DNA of 64,000 nucleotides from Euglena gracilis (taxonomy: Eukaryota; Euglenida; Euglenophyceae; Euglenales). Position numbers and translations under genes: made by a program. Positions 42,226 to 52,680 of the stretch are shown piece after piece. Every line of letters begins with the position of its first letter. Positions within the stretch are counted from its first letter, which is position 1. Location: contig CP154957.1 of NCBI GenBank assembly GCA_039621445.1, forward strand, positions 33,882,843 to 33,946,842, in the 5' to 3' direction. The notes below the pieces were generated by a model. It was not told the origin of the DNA. It did not search any database and saw only the letters and a program-made list of their open reading frames with translations.

Positions 42226-44223
42226 TTACGCAGTCGCGCCGGTGGGTACCGCAATAGCGGGCTGGGGAGAGGAGGTAGCGACAGACGATTGACTCTCCTG
42301 AAGTCCCGTAGGGACAAAAGGTTCTGCTGTAGCCGATAGGCTTGAACCCAGGTAACGCCGACCACGCCCAAAGACGGGTGGTTGTGTCTCACCAGGAATA
42401 CCCTGGGGAACTGGCGTTGCCGGTTGCGGCTGGGTTGTGACTACTGCTGCCGGTTGTGGCTGTGTTGAGGATTCCGATGGCGGAACTTCCGGAGCCGGTT
42501 GCGGCTTTGGGACAGGTGCCATTGGCACCTGTCTCCTCCGTAATCGGAAGAGATCCCGTGGTTTCCTTTCTTCTTCAACCATCCTGTGGTTGAAGCGCAG
42601 GAGGGGTAGGGCCATGCCTAACTCGTTCCGTCTGCCGCCTTGGAAAAACGGCTGGAACAGCGCTCTATCGAGCGTATCGCCGAATCGGCGTTTGACATAA
42701 TCGTCTATGCTTTCCTTCTCGAACCGTGGCCTAATGGGGACATAGTCCGGGGGAATTTCCCTATCGGGATTAAGATAATAATATATCTCCATGATCTGGC
42801 AGGTCCATGCCCTGAACCAGAACTGCTGCAAATACAGCAGGAGTTGACGGTGGTTGCGTCGCCCGTTCGAGCTCTGGTGAACATCCTTTGGATTTCTGCA
42901 AAGGTGCAGGAGCACGATGCGCTTTGGCGCAGCCTGCGGGATATTGGCCTGTTGGCCATCCTCGTCCTGGCCTTCGGCCTGTGGTTGAGTACTGCGTACT
43001 CCGAATCCCCAGAAGTCTACTGCAAACTTCTCGTAGCAGTGAGAGCATCGGACGATATACGTCTGTGGGAAGCGGAGGCCAATATCGACCACTTCAAAGT
43101 GATAGGCATATTGCCAGTGGTAGAAGACTTGCAGATTGCTGCAGAACATGTTTTCTGCCAATTTGGCAATATTGTCAGGCAGTGGGTAGATTTCCCACTC
43201 CAGGCCTTTTGGGCCTACACTGCGAATGCAGTCGAATAACTGCCGTAGCAGATCTTTACCTGTATTGTATCGGTCTTCCCGACCACAGTCCAGATAAGAA
43301 TATCCACAGGAGTTCAAGAATCTGCCGAAATTTTGGGTGGGGTATCCCGCCCAGAACCAAACGTGCAAGAATCCCGGCAGACCGTCCAATATCGGACCGA
43401 GAATTACATTGCCCTCATAGGCATACAAAGTTCCATCATGATGGAACTCACGATTATGCTCCAGATAGAGCTGTCTGGTTACGGTCACAACAGGAGATGC
43501 GACCAAGAGTTGGAGAGAAAGTTCGTTTTGGAACTTTCGCATGGCCTCGAATGCGAGTTCATGGTTGCTTTGGTTGTGCTCGAATAGAGCTTCCATGTCG
43601 TCCTCATAGACGTTCCGATATTGGCCTTTCTGGCCTTTAGTTGGGGGTCGTTTGGGAGTACTTTTGGCTTTACCCTTGCCCGATCGGGCTTCCCTTCGGG
43701 CAATCTCTTCTCTGGCTTGTTTCCAAGCATGAGGATTGAGATTGGCTGCAAAACGAGGGCCTATAAAGATCGGATTTATATCGCTTGTGCGGCCAATCAA
43801 TTCCTGTGGGGCATAAGCCATTTTGGCTGCTGGGTGAGCTGCAGGTTGATCCTGCATGTCCGCCAATAGCGGTGGGTTATTGTCAGGGAGGGGTTCGCCT
43901 CTAGGCGGATCGATGTAGGTGAGGTTGCGTACACGTTCGAGGGTATCCTCGAAAATTTTATTTACGCGTGCACGCTCAGCAGCTTCGTGCTCGACTTCGG
44001 CCCTATGGGCTCTTTGTGCCAGTTCGGCTTGTTCGAGCTGTTGCTGAGTTGGTTCAGGAACAGGCAGTACCTCGGTTGTGGCCTGTTGGCCTGGAGGTAC
44101 TGGTGTTTCCTGGGGTGGTGTTGCCATTGGCGCTATCACAGGCTGTGGCGCCATTGGCGCTGCTATAGGCTGTGGCGCCGTTGGCGCTGCTGCGGCTGCC
44201 GGTGCTGCTGACTTTGCTGGCAC
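42226..44223 (-). CDS. Accessory ORF-B, large conserved unknown protein
   Basis: The 665-residue frame has a Pro/Ala/Gln-rich N-terminus, a basic patch (SGKGKAKSTPKRPPTKGQ) and a folded core. Core motifs are LYLEHNREFHHDGTLYAYEG, LPGFLHVWFWAGYP, LFDCIRSVGPKGLEWEIYPL, CSHCYEKFAVDFWGFGVRS, LHLCRNP, and LQQFWFRAWTCQIMEIYYYL then RRFGDTLDRALFQPF. Copies of these motifs at 58,345-59,276 (IFDCILSVGPLGVQWEFYPL, FTVDFWGFGVR, FGGTLDREVFLP) show a conserved module. Two Cys pairs could bind a metal. No known family was recognised. Confidence 0.65.
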   Translation of the reverse strand: MPAKSAAPAAAAAPTAPQPIAAPMAPQPVIAPMATPPQETPVPPGQQATTEVLPVPEPTQQQLEQAELAQRAHRAEVEHEAAERARVNKIFEDTLERVRNLTYIDPPRGEPLPDNNPPLLADMQDQPAAHPAAKMAYAPQELIGRTSDINPIFIGPRFAANLNPHAWKQAREEIARREARSGKGKAKSTPKRPPTKGQKGQYRNVYEDDMEALFEHNQSNHELAFEAMRKFQNELSLQLLVASPVVTVTRQLYLEHNREFHHDGTLYAYEGNVILGPILDGLPGFLHVWFWAGYPTQNFGRFLNSCGYSYLDCGREDRYNTGKDLLRQLFDCIRSVGPKGLEWEIYPLPDNIAKLAENMFCSNLQVFYHWQYAYHFEVVDIGLRFPQTYIVRCSHCYEKFAVDFWGFGVRSTQPQAEGQDEDGQQANIPQAAPKRIVLLHLCRNPKDVHQSSNGRRNHRQLLLYLQQFWFRAWTCQIMEIYYYLNPDREIPPDYVPIRPRFEKESIDDYVKRRFGDTLDRALFQPFFQGGRRNELGMALPLLRFNHRMVEEERKPRDLFRLRRRQVPMAPVPKPQPAPEVPPSESSTQPQPAAVVTTQPQPATPVPQGIPGETQPPVFGRGRRYLGSSLSATAEPFVPTGLQESQSSVATSSPQPAIAVPTGATA

Positions 44224-45956
44224 CGGTCTGGGTGTTGCGCCATTGGCGCTAGTTTCGCCGCAGCGGCATACGGTACGGGCACGGAAGGGGGTGCGGCCTG
44301 TTGGCCACTCGATGCCCGCCGTTGCTGTGCAGGGGTAGCCTGTCTGGCTGGGGTTGGGGCAGGGGCCGGGGGTTTCGGTCTCCCCATTGGGGATGAAGAT
44401 TCTGGCCTGCCCCGTTTACTACATAGGTCTGCTGGCCTGTACGGCTGTGACGCATATCTGCGTTCTGCAGACCGTGGGCCCTGAAGCTGCTCCAGGGACT
44501 GGTAGTACTGGATGGCCTGCTGAGGTGATGTGAAGCGAGGTGCTGGGAGAGGTTCAGGTGCCGTTGGCACATCCTCTTCCACGGCCATTCGGCCTTCGGC
44601 CTCGGCTCGCTCCACGTCCTCAGCCCAGGAGATAGGCTCCTGAGCCATCGGCTGCTCCCGTTGTGGGGGCAAATTACTTCCAGCCACCAAGTGGGCTGGG
44701 AATGGATATTTTGGTTGTTCCGTTGACGGTTGCGTCATTGGCTCCGCCGCATATTGCGTTGGTGGTTCCCGATATTCGGGTGGTGGTGGTCTCGGCATAC
44801 GAGTTGGGGACTGAGCATCGCGAAAAATTCGTGATGGCTGCACCGTTGGTGCTGGGATGTCTCCCATCTCGCTTTCCTCCACTGGGGGTCTATGCTCCCG
44901 CATGTATTCGGTGAATGCGCCTGCGTGGTGGCGTATTCGCGGGATGGGCGGGACTGGTATGCCCAGTGTACGCATGCTGACCTCAGGGGGATATTCCCCG
45001 GGCATGAAGTACACTTTTCCTGTCATCAAAGTCTGGCCACATGCGCACCATTGTGCAATAGGCCTATTGGCCAGGCCCAGAATTTGACGACAGTGGGTAT
45101 CCCACAGCACCTGTAGAGATGGGTATACTCTCTCTAGGTTGCTGGCCCGCAAGGCCGTTCGCAGAGTCTTCTCTGCCAGATTCACCAATTCTGCGGTGAA
45201 GGCGGGGTAAGGCACCGTTGGTGCTGCCTGTGGCGTCTCATGCGCCACAGGGATCGCATAAGCGGATATACTACTGCTGCTGGCTGCGGTTTGAGCAGCG
45301 GGTTCCCGGACGGGATAAGCAGCAGGTTGGGGCATCGCCTGTACGGCGTGTACTTGATGCGGGGTACCCTGTACGGGTTGAGATTGGGGTTGGGATTGGG
45401 GTTGCTGAGATGTAACATACTGTGGGGTATACAGGATGGGAGGTGAGGGGCCAGGCATGGCGTAATGCGCCTGCTCCATTGGAGGTGCCGGTCCCTGCCT
45501 CGCATACTGTTGTTGTTCCATTGGAACTTGGTGTACCTGCTGGGGTTGTGACTGTTCCATTGGAACTTGATATGCCTGTTGAGGCTGTGCCGCATATGCA
45601 GCTCCCAATGGCACAGGGGCCGCATAAGCGACAGGTGGCGGTTGCGCCTGAGATGGGGGCGGCATTTGTGCCTGAGAGCGGGCTGACATATGTGACTGAG
45701 AGGGGTATGGCATTTGTGCCTGAACCATTTGAGGGGGGGGTGGCATTTGTGCCTGAGCCATTTGAGGTGGGGGTGGCATTTGTGCCTGAGCCGCATAAGC
45801 GGCTGGAGGGGGTTGATATACCGCATATGCGGGCGCCCCTTGGGCTTGGGGTGCCGCCGCATAGGCGTGTTGGGAGTAGGGAGGGATGGCATACTGTATA
45901 GGGGGCGGTCCTGGGCCGCGCCCTGAATCTTGCATTGGTCCGGGGACCGAAAGCAA
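44163..45956 (-). CDS. Accessory ORF-A, Pro/Gln-rich with conserved Cys core
   Basis: The 597-residue frame begins MLSVPGPMQDSGRGPG. The first third is a low-complexity run of Pro/Gln/Ala with tandem MPPPPQMAQAQ-type and VPMEQ-type repeats. The core has LVNLAEKTLRTALRASNLER, SLQVLWDTHCRQILGLANRP and IAQWCACGQTLMTGKVYF. The same core in the oldest element reads ALWDVYCAQLLVVANTP and VAQWCPCGQALIRGRRYF. The C-terminal third is Pro/Glu/Arg-rich. A CxC next to an upstream Cys could form a metal site. Function unknown. Confidence 0.6.
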   Translation of the reverse strand: MLSVPGPMQDSGRGPGPPPIQYAIPPYSQHAYAAAPQAQGAPAYAVYQPPPAAYAAQAQMPPPPQMAQAQMPPPPQMVQAQMPYPSQSHMSARSQAQMPPPSQAQPPPVAYAAPVPLGAAYAAQPQQAYQVPMEQSQPQQVHQVPMEQQQYARQGPAPPMEQAHYAMPGPSPPILYTPQYVTSQQPQSQPQSQPVQGTPHQVHAVQAMPQPAAYPVREPAAQTAASSSSISAYAIPVAHETPQAAPTVPYPAFTAELVNLAEKTLRTALRASNLERVYPSLQVLWDTHCRQILGLANRPIAQWCACGQTLMTGKVYFMPGEYPPEVSMRTLGIPVPPIPRIRHHAGAFTEYMREHRPPVEESEMGDIPAPTVQPSRIFRDAQSPTRMPRPPPPEYREPPTQYAAEPMTQPSTEQPKYPFPAHLVAGSNLPPQREQPMAQEPISWAEDVERAEAEGRMAVEEDVPTAPEPLPAPRFTSPQQAIQYYQSLEQLQGPRSAERRYASQPYRPADLCSKRGRPESSSPMGRPKPPAPAPTPARQATPAQQRRASSGQQAAPPSVPVPYAAAAKLAPMAQHPDRCQQSQQHRQPQQRQRRHSL

Positions 45957-45959
45957 AAA

Positions 45960-46040
45960 GTAGCTTTGATGAGCTGTAGAAAAAGAAGAGAGAAATGAAT
46001 TGGGGTTCGGGAGAAAAACACAGAGAGGGGAGGAAAAGGC
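45960..46040 (-). other. Short spacer between chromodomain and ORF-A
   Basis: Adenine-rich on the plus strand (GAAAAAGAAGAGAGAAATGA), thus T/C-rich in the sense strand. It could be a splice acceptor region for a 3' mRNA encoding ORFs A-D; this is an inference from composition only. Confidence 0.3.
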
Positions 46041-46412
46041 CTATAGGCCGATTTCAAAATTATTCACAGAAATGTCTATGTTATTTCTTTTATTCCAGAG
46101 CTTCCAGTCCTGTTGGACATAACCAATAAAACTGGAGGCTGGCTCCCAGGTGTCCTCCTCTGGCCCATAGCCTTTCCACCTGACCTTCCAGTAGTGGACT
46201 CCTCGATCAATTTTGTGATCGAGAATTTTGTCCACCACAAAATCATTCGTTTCGGGTAACTTGGAACGGGGCTTGAAATAAAGGCACGGTAGTGCTTTGC
46301 CATTAGGCGGTGAAAAAATATGGCTTGAAATCATCCATGTGAACATCCCCGATCCCGTTGAGCAGTGCCACCCTATAGCGGCCACTGTTACCAACGCGTT
46401 CGAGAATTTCAC
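46041..46412 (-). CDS. pol: Chromodomain at the Pol C-terminus
   Basis: The frame has FVVDKILDHKIDRGVHYW, KVRWKGYGPEEDTWEPAS, SFIGYVQQDWKLWNKRNN. This is a full chromodomain with the W.KGY.PEEDTWEP signature. It is in a different frame from integrase; the switch falls at a run of six T near 46,318. A pseudogene copy lies at 61,240-61,560. Confidence 0.85.
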   Translation of the reverse strand: MKFSNALVTVAAIGWHCSTGSGMFTWMISSHIFSPPNGKALPCLYFKPRSKLPETNDFVVDKILDHKIDRGVHYWKVRWKGYGPEEDTWEPASSFIGYVQQDWKLWNKRNNIDISVNNFEIGL

Positions 46413-47455
46413 AGGGTCCGAGCCAGAGGGGGTCTAGCTTGGAAGCTTGCATACGGATTCGGCTATTCCGAACCCATACGCGATCACCAGCACTATAGCC
46501 AGGTGATTTCAATTCTTGTAAAAATTTATTTCTCTTTTGAGAATGGATATCAGTAATGCGTTTCTGAACAGTAGTTCTGAGAGACTCTACCTCAGAGAAC
46601 CATGTCTCACAGGTTACGCTACTTCGAGCTGGTCTCTCTGATGGTATATCACCAATTGCTGGGGGGTCTCGCCCAAAAACAATTTTATATGGGGAGTGCG
46701 GTAAAACTAAACCCGGTAGGGTGTTTATATAAAAGAGGGACCATGGCAAAACCTGGACCCAGGCCTGGCGCGAATCAGCCAGTGAAAGACGGAGCATATT
46801 TACAACAGCTTTCACTGCTGCCTCGGCGCGGCCATTGCCCTTAGGGCGATATATAATGGAAAAATGCTGCTCGATTCCCAGTAAACCACATAGGGTTGTG
46901 AAGAATCGAGAGGAGATCAAATGATCTTGATCACTGACAATCTCATTCGGTAAGCCCATTAGGCATATGCACTTCTCCATAAATATCTGCGCCAAAATTT
47001 GCGCGGTCAACCCTGCCTTTTGGCATGGAATGGCTACTATGTAACCACTCAGCCTACAGACGACAACAAAAACATAATCGTAAATTTTGCCGCCTGATCC
47101 TTTGCAAGGTTCTAATTCCAGAAAATCCATGCAAGGGGACGTAAAAATGTCAGGGGGTACGGGGAAAAAATCAAGCGTACCAGGGGGGGTACCTCTGCGC
47201 GGTTTTACCGCTTGACAAATTTGGCACCGTTGCGAAATTTGCAAGCAGCGCGAATGCAAATCGTTTTCTTTCAGGGTTGTACAGTACCTGCGACCCACCA
47301 AAGAAAGAAGTTTGGGGGCCCCAGGGTGACCTTGGTTGTGATAACACAAAAAGTTCATCAACCAAGTCACGGGGTATACAATATTTATATCCCGCATCAT
47401 CGCGGTAAAACCAACCGTAAAGGGGAAAGGGAATAATTATGTACAACCTTGCCAT
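46303..47455 (-). CDS. pol: Integrase, Ty3/gypsy type, one frameshift
   Basis: It starts with FYRDDAGYKYCIPRDLVDEL in one frame and continues, after a shift at a run of five T near 47,355, with CYHNQGHPGAPKLLSLVGRR and CQICQAVKPRRGTPPG (the HHCC zinc domain). The DDE core has CMDFLELEPC, EIVSDQDHLISSRF and RPKGNGRAEAAVKAVV. The GPY/F module reads DPLWLGPCEILERVGNSGRY. All catalytic residues are present. Confidence 0.9.
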
Positions 47456-49154
47456 TGCGCAGTCTGTGCACTATCGTAGGGTCATGGGAATAATCCCATT
47501 CGCGAAAGAAGAGGGGGGAAGGAGATTCAGATCGCGTAATGCGACGGGGACCAGGTGTGCGGCCTCGCCGCCTTCTCCCCCGTATTGGAGAGACTGGCAA
47601 CGAACGAAAAATTGATGAAACGGGAAAAGAATCCAACATATCGTCGGCTGCGTCATATCGACGTGCATATTCATCAGCCTCTTGGCTTCCATCACCTTCA
47701 TCCGGGTTACCGGGGTAATGCCAGGGTGCTCGACTAAGCGGGTCTGCTACTTTTTGTGTATGGCCAGGGGTATATACAACCACTAGGTTGAACTGGCTCA
47801 AAAATTCATGCCATCGGCATCTTCGGCCTACGGATCACATGTGCTTGTTCAAATCCTCGGTATACCAGTGTTGAAGACTCTCATGGTCAGTCAACACCAG
47901 TATTTGTACCAAGGAACTGGCCACCCAGCCACGGAATTTTTGCAAAATAAGTACAATTGCGTACGTTTCCTTTTCACGGATACTCCATTTGACTTGGCCT
48001 TTGCCATCTTCACCTTGTAGCTTTCTACTGAAGAATGCTACAGGGCGTAATTCGTTAGCCGCGTTATGCTGGCTTAGAACTCCGCCTACAGCATAATCGC
48101 TGCTATCGACTTCTAGCACATAAGGCTTGTAGGGATCCGCGATGTCGAGTACGACATTTTCAAGCATTAGCTTTTTAATGCTCTCTAGAGCTTCACGCAT
48201 ATCTGCGTCCCATTTGATTTTGGTATTTTCGGGTGTGCGATTTTTGAGTTGCCTCGATAGAGGTACCGCGATTTTCGCGAAATCTTTCATGTAAATCGCG
48301 TAATATTGGGCTAATCCCAAAAATCCTTTCAAGTGGGTGATGGTCTTGATGACCTCAGGTGTCCATTTCTTAATGGCCTCTAGTTTGCTAGGCGCCGCTC
48401 GGCGTTGGCCATTATTGAGAATGTGACCGCAAAACTTTATCGTTTCGCGAAATAAGTGCATTTTGGCACCTTTGACAAAAAGTCTATGCTTGAGAAATGC
48501 GGCTAATACCGCGCGAACATCACGATAGTGAATGTCGACGATATTCTCGTGTGTATTCACTGAAGGAGGGGGGGTACCAACCAAAACATCATCAATGTAT
48601 ACCAGCGCAAACGGTAAATCCCGTAAGACCCATTGGATCATGCGCTGAAACATTGCTGGTCCATTCTTAACACCCACTGGTAATACTGTCCATTGGTAAA
48701 CACCTTTGGATGTTACAAAAGCCGTATAGGCTTGCGAATCGGGATCCAGATGCATTTGGTGGAAACCATCCTCCAGGTCGAAAATTGACCACAAGCGGTT
48801 ATCCGCTTGTTTGGTGATGAGGTCCTCTATTAGAGGTAACGGGAATGGGTCATCCTTAGTTTGTGAATTTAAGTACCGATAATCCAGTACTAGCCTCCAC
48901 TTTTTCTGACCTGATGGGTCTGGGGGCTTAGGCACCACAAAAGCTTGGGAGGTCCATTCACTTTTGGAAGGGATGATCCACTTCCGCTCTATGAGCTTTT
49001 CAATCATTTCATTGAGAGCTATCTCTCTTTCTCCTGAACAACGGAAAAATTTCCGATGCATTGGCTTTGCGCCTTCCTTAAGCTCGATCTTACAAACTCC
49101 AAAAGGTCCGTGGATAGCGGGATCTATATCGCAAGCGTAAACAGGATTTTCCAA
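47397..49154 (-). CDS. pol: Reverse transcriptase and RNase H, one in-frame stop
   Basis: The polymerase motifs are complete: WTSQAFVVPKPPDPSGQKKW, LVLDYRYLNSQTKDDPFPLP, SIFDLEDGFHQMHLDPDS, VLPVGVKNGPAMFQRMIQWV and the catalytic YIDDVLVG. Then come GLAQYYAIYMKDFAKIAVPL and RNase H motifs YVLEVDSSDYAVGGVLSQ, SIREKETYAIVL, LTDHESLQHW. A TGA at 47,835-47,837 interrupts RNase H. The same frame resumes as RWHEFLSQFNLVVVYTPGHT and ADPLSRAPW, so a single substitution broke it. A charged linker follows towards integrase. Confidence 0.9.
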
Positions 49155-49951
49155 AACACCAGAAAATTCGCGACTGATGCGCGTACAAATTCTGCTGATT
49201 TTGGATGCTGTCCTGCACTTTCAATGACAGCTGAGACCTGGTGGGACCTACCAAACGATGTTCCTCTATTCGAGGATTTCCGTGGAGTGGTATTACTACC
49301 TTTTCAAGAAACCATTTTCCGTGTATGTTTCTTTGATGCTTTTCATGTTTCTCAATCTCCACCCCTGAATGTTAGTGTGTTGGATCATACCGACTATGTG
49401 GGAGCCGATACGGCTTTTGTGCATAATGCCGATAGGCATCACCGTTCGGAACCCCCTATGGTCGATATGACCCATAAACAATAAAATGTGACATAAGTCA
49501 AATTTTGAAACCATTCCGCTTCGGGATTCACAGGAACAAGTAATGCGCCTCGCGCTTGATCCTGGAAAATCTTATCTACAGCAAGCGGGATAAGTTTTAG
49601 GGGGGGATGCATCCATAGGATAGTGTCTCCCCAAAACTTATCAAAAGCGTTAGAATGTTGCGACCAATGTCGCAGTAATCGCGAATGCGCGTTGGAAGAG
49701 GATGCATCAATTTTCAAGGTCAAATCAAAGGCATCCGCCATATCGGCGATTTTTGAAAACCAATGTTTCAAAATTCGATATTGACCAAATTGAAAAGCAT
49801 TCCAGGTATCCTTGGTGTACTTGGAGATCTGCTCAACATCCTGAAGGGGGGGAACACGCTGTAACACAGAACAACGGAATTGTGAATCATCCACACACAT
49901 GTCCATAGGACTCGATCCAGGGGGGTATTGGTGGGTTGGGCATATACCCAA
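49155..49951 (-). CDS. Dam/DIRS-like methyltransferase-related domain, frame-broken
   Basis: Between protease and reverse transcriptase the minus strand reads TWNAFQFGQYRILKHWFSKI, FDLTLKIDASSSNAHSRLLR, HWSQHSNAFDKFWGDTI, LWMHPPLKLIPLAVDKIFQD and ARGALLVPVNPEAEWFQNL. This order (Asp-Ala with NA, a DAF/W step, a PP motif, then LxVP.....WF) is that of the phage-type Dam domain carried by DIRS retroelements. The catalytic DPPY/NPPF position is degenerate here (MHPP). A frame change near 49,490 leads to KEKHEKHQRNIHGKWFL-like residues before the polymerase. It is recognised by pattern only. Confidence 0.5.
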
Positions 49952-51375
49952 TCATCGGTGATGCGCGATAGCGCGGGATGCGCAATATGCGCGGGATTCG
50001 CACTATGTGCTGCAAGCGCGATATGCGCGGGATTCGCACTATGTGCGGCAAGCGCGATATGCGCCGTGGTGTTGGAGAGCGCCATAGGCGCATAGGGAGC
50101 GCTATGCGCAAATCCAAAGAGGGAAACTATGCCTTTGCACTGTAGTGCTTGATTCACTTTCGCGAATTGCGAAAAACTGCCAAGTGTATTTGTGAGCTGT
50201 GAATAACTACCAAGTATACTCATGGGTGTATCACCCATGGTACCAAGACTGTGTACCTTTTGCTTATCTATTAAATCCGTACCAGGTGTATAGGTACCAC
50301 TACCAAGTGAAGGGAGGGAAAAATTCCGGGTTGCGGGATCCAATCGGATTAGTTTGGAAGTTTCAACTACACATCCACAATCAAAATCATGGAAAGCGGA
50401 AATTCTCCGACAGTGAGCGCATTGGTAGGAGGGTTGGTGCACGTGGTGCGCGTTTGTGTGGGTGTCAGTGCATAAGTTGGTGTCGGTTGGGGTAGCTGCT
50501 GGGGGGTGTACAGGGGTGTCTGTAATCGACACACCTGGTGGAAAACGTAAAAGTTGTGCAGCTGGGCGGCTACTCGACACCGTAATTACTTCAGGCCTTT
50601 GGGCTTTCGCCTGGGAACCCAGCGAAACGTGCCGGGTTAAGCTACTGGCTTTCCCTACCGCATGGGAAACGAGCGGTAAAAGTGCGGTGGGTAGGGGGGC
50701 AGCTTTCTCTTTACCCCTAGAGTAGGAAACGGTGTTTTCGGTTGTGGAAAACGTTGTGGAAGTGCGGGGGGACATCCTGGGGGATGTCACGGGGAACAAT
50801 TTCGGGGGTGTGGTGTGTGTGCGGTGGGTAGTGCGCAAACCGTGCGAAGGACAATCCACCACCAATCGGTGTTGCCGGAGGAACGGAAAACCGAGTATGA
50901 CATCTGACCCGGCGATATTCGCCTCGAATGTCCAAGTACCCAGAAAATTTTGGAATTGTGGGGGGTGTGTGTGGTGCTTCGGGATAATGGGGAGGACTAT
51001 GTCCAAAATGCATCCCAAGTCACCACCGCACATGGGGCTGTTGTCAGCGGTCATAATTTTGATGGGATTCTTGGCATGAACCAAGAGGGGGGTGGGTATA
51101 AGTCCTTTGCGGAAAAGAAGGGGGATTCGACACCCTGTGTCCACTAACATTTTGGCTTGTGCACGGAAATTTTGAGTTTTGATTTTCGCTTGGACCAAAA
51201 GTTCCATGGGGGGTACGCAAAGCGAAGGGTCGGGTGTAAAATTGTTGTTGCGCCAACTGTTCCATGACCCTTGGCTTACTTTGCTCAACATTCCAAGCAA
51301 AAATTTGGCGCGGGGAGTGGGGGACCCGAACATTTTCCGGGTACCGACCAAAAAGACCGATGGGCAGGGGGGCAT
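49768..51375 (-). CDS. pol: Aspartic protease with long repeat-rich linker
   Basis: The frame opens with an ATG at 51,375. AKMLVDTGCRIPLLFRKGLI contains the catalytic DTG, and AGSDVILGFPFLRQHRLVVD the second conserved loop. A Ser/Thr/Pro/His-rich linker follows, ending in repeats of AAHSANPAHIAL encoded by short palindromic words (49,960-50,110). It overlaps the Dam/DIRS-like domain in another frame. Confidence 0.8.
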   Translation of the reverse strand: MPPCPSVFLVGTRKMFGSPTPRAKFLLGMLSKVSQGSWNSWRNNNFTPDPSLCVPPMELLVQAKIKTQNFRAQAKMLVDTGCRIPLLFRKGLIPTPLLVHAKNPIKIMTADNSPMCGGDLGCILDIVLPIIPKHHTHPPQFQNFLGTWTFEANIAGSDVILGFPFLRQHRLVVDCPSHGLRTTHRTHTTPPKLFPVTSPRMSPRTSTTFSTTENTVSYSRGKEKAAPLPTALLPLVSHAVGKASSLTRHVSLGSQAKAQRPEVITVSSSRPAAQLLRFPPGVSITDTPVHPPAATPTDTNLCTDTHTNAHHVHQPSYQCAHCRRISAFHDFDCGCVVETSKLIRLDPATRNFSLPSLGSGTYTPGTDLIDKQKVHSLGTMGDTPMSILGSYSQLTNTLGSFSQFAKVNQALQCKGIVSLFGFAHSAPYAPMALSNTTAHIALAAHSANPAHIALAAHSANPAHIAHPALSRITDDWVYAQPTNTPLDRVLWTCVWMIHNSVVLCYSVFPPFRMLSRSPSTPRIPGMLFNLVNIEF

Positions 51376-51443
51376 GGGTGATCAGTTCCTACCTCCATCT
51401 GTTCATCAGCCCAGAGGTCCGTGCACTCAGACCTCGGGCTCCC

Positions 51444-52680
51444 CTACTCCATATCGGAGTCGGCCTTTTGGCCTATGGTAGCCTTCCTAGAATAAATTGC
51501 GCGTATCGCGCGAATGGCATTCCTGTCTTCCACCAACTCATACTCGGTGCTCTCATCCCCCTCCCTGCCCGGAGCCAGGTCTTTTTCCTCGATAGAGGAA
51601 ATTTTGAAACTAACCCGCTGCCTATTGGCAGAACCGCGATTGAAATCGCGATGACCATGGCTTGGGGGGGGGGGACCGACCACGCGGTATAAAACCACGT
51701 CCGCTATTGCGGTGGGGTGAACGGGAACGCGGTCGTCCATCACCCGATCGGTATACCGACCGCTGCGAATGCGCAGATCGTGAGGAACGCGAACTCCAGG
51801 AAGAGAGGGACCCTCGGGGGCTCTTACTGCGCTTTCGCGCTTGGGGGTTCGGACATTCGCGAGACATATGTCCCGGTTGATTACACAAAAGCACACTTTG
51901 TCCGAAACTTGGTCAGAAGAGCGCGAATAGCCCGGTTTTGATTCCCGTGTCGGGGATTTGGGGTGTGAGCGCGGATAGCGCGTTTTGGAATCACTCGATG
52001 GTGATTTTGGTGATTTTGGGGAGGTAGTCCTTTGGACTGCATGGACTGAACCGGTGGGTACACCCGCGGTAGGGTGGTGATATGCCGATTCAATCTGTCC
52101 CAGAAGTTGTGATAACTTCATTTGTTTGGAAATATAATTCCATCTCTCATCGAGAGTCAAAATGTGTCCCGCGAGTTCCTCGCGGTGAATTTCCTTGATG
52201 AGTTTGGGGATATAGCGCAGTAATGCCGATTCAAATTGTTCTTTGATTTGCTTTTCCCCTAACTCATCAACCTCGGCTGCTAATGCAAGCCACTTGGAGT
52301 ACCATAAGTCTATCGACCTCCATTTGCGGTCCGGGGGGGTGAATTGGCGCCATTTGTTTTCCAGACTGATTCTGGAAACCAAACTGGAGCATGAGGAAGC
52401 ATATTGCTCGACCAATTCTTCAAAAGAAATGCGCCTGCCAATGACCAATTGTCTGGCGCGTTCTTTTTCATCCCTGGGGAGGCAATCGATGAATTCCATC
52501 TTGATTACCTCCGGGTTGTCATCTTGGGTGGGTCCCTTCAAATCCCAGTAATATTCCCAATCGCGGAAAAATTGTTTCCATGTGGTCGGGTCACCGTCCC
52601 ATTGGGGCTTCACCTTGTTCGCTATCGCGATGGTGCCTTTGAAATCTTTCTGAGAAACCCGTGGCCCTTCGGTGGTATTC
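51444..52680 (-). CDS. gag: Gag capsid-like domain and zinc knuckle
   Basis: The frame reads KPQWDGDPTTWKQFFRDWEY, LPRDEKERARQLVIGRRISF, WRSIDLWYSKWLALAAEVDE and LAGHILTLDERWNYISKQMK, the usual gypsy Gag capsid pattern with WxG....W..F. A Ser/Pro/Lys-rich stretch leads to a zinc knuckle: VCF in this frame, then CNQPGHMSREC in the next frame after one base at a TTTT run near 51,897. The knuckle binds element RNA. Confidence 0.8.

Noticed and set aside
40145-45956. Envelope gene in the env position
   Set aside because: No signal peptide, transmembrane anchor or cleavage-like site; Cys/His pairs and Pro-rich linkers do not look like a glycoprotein.
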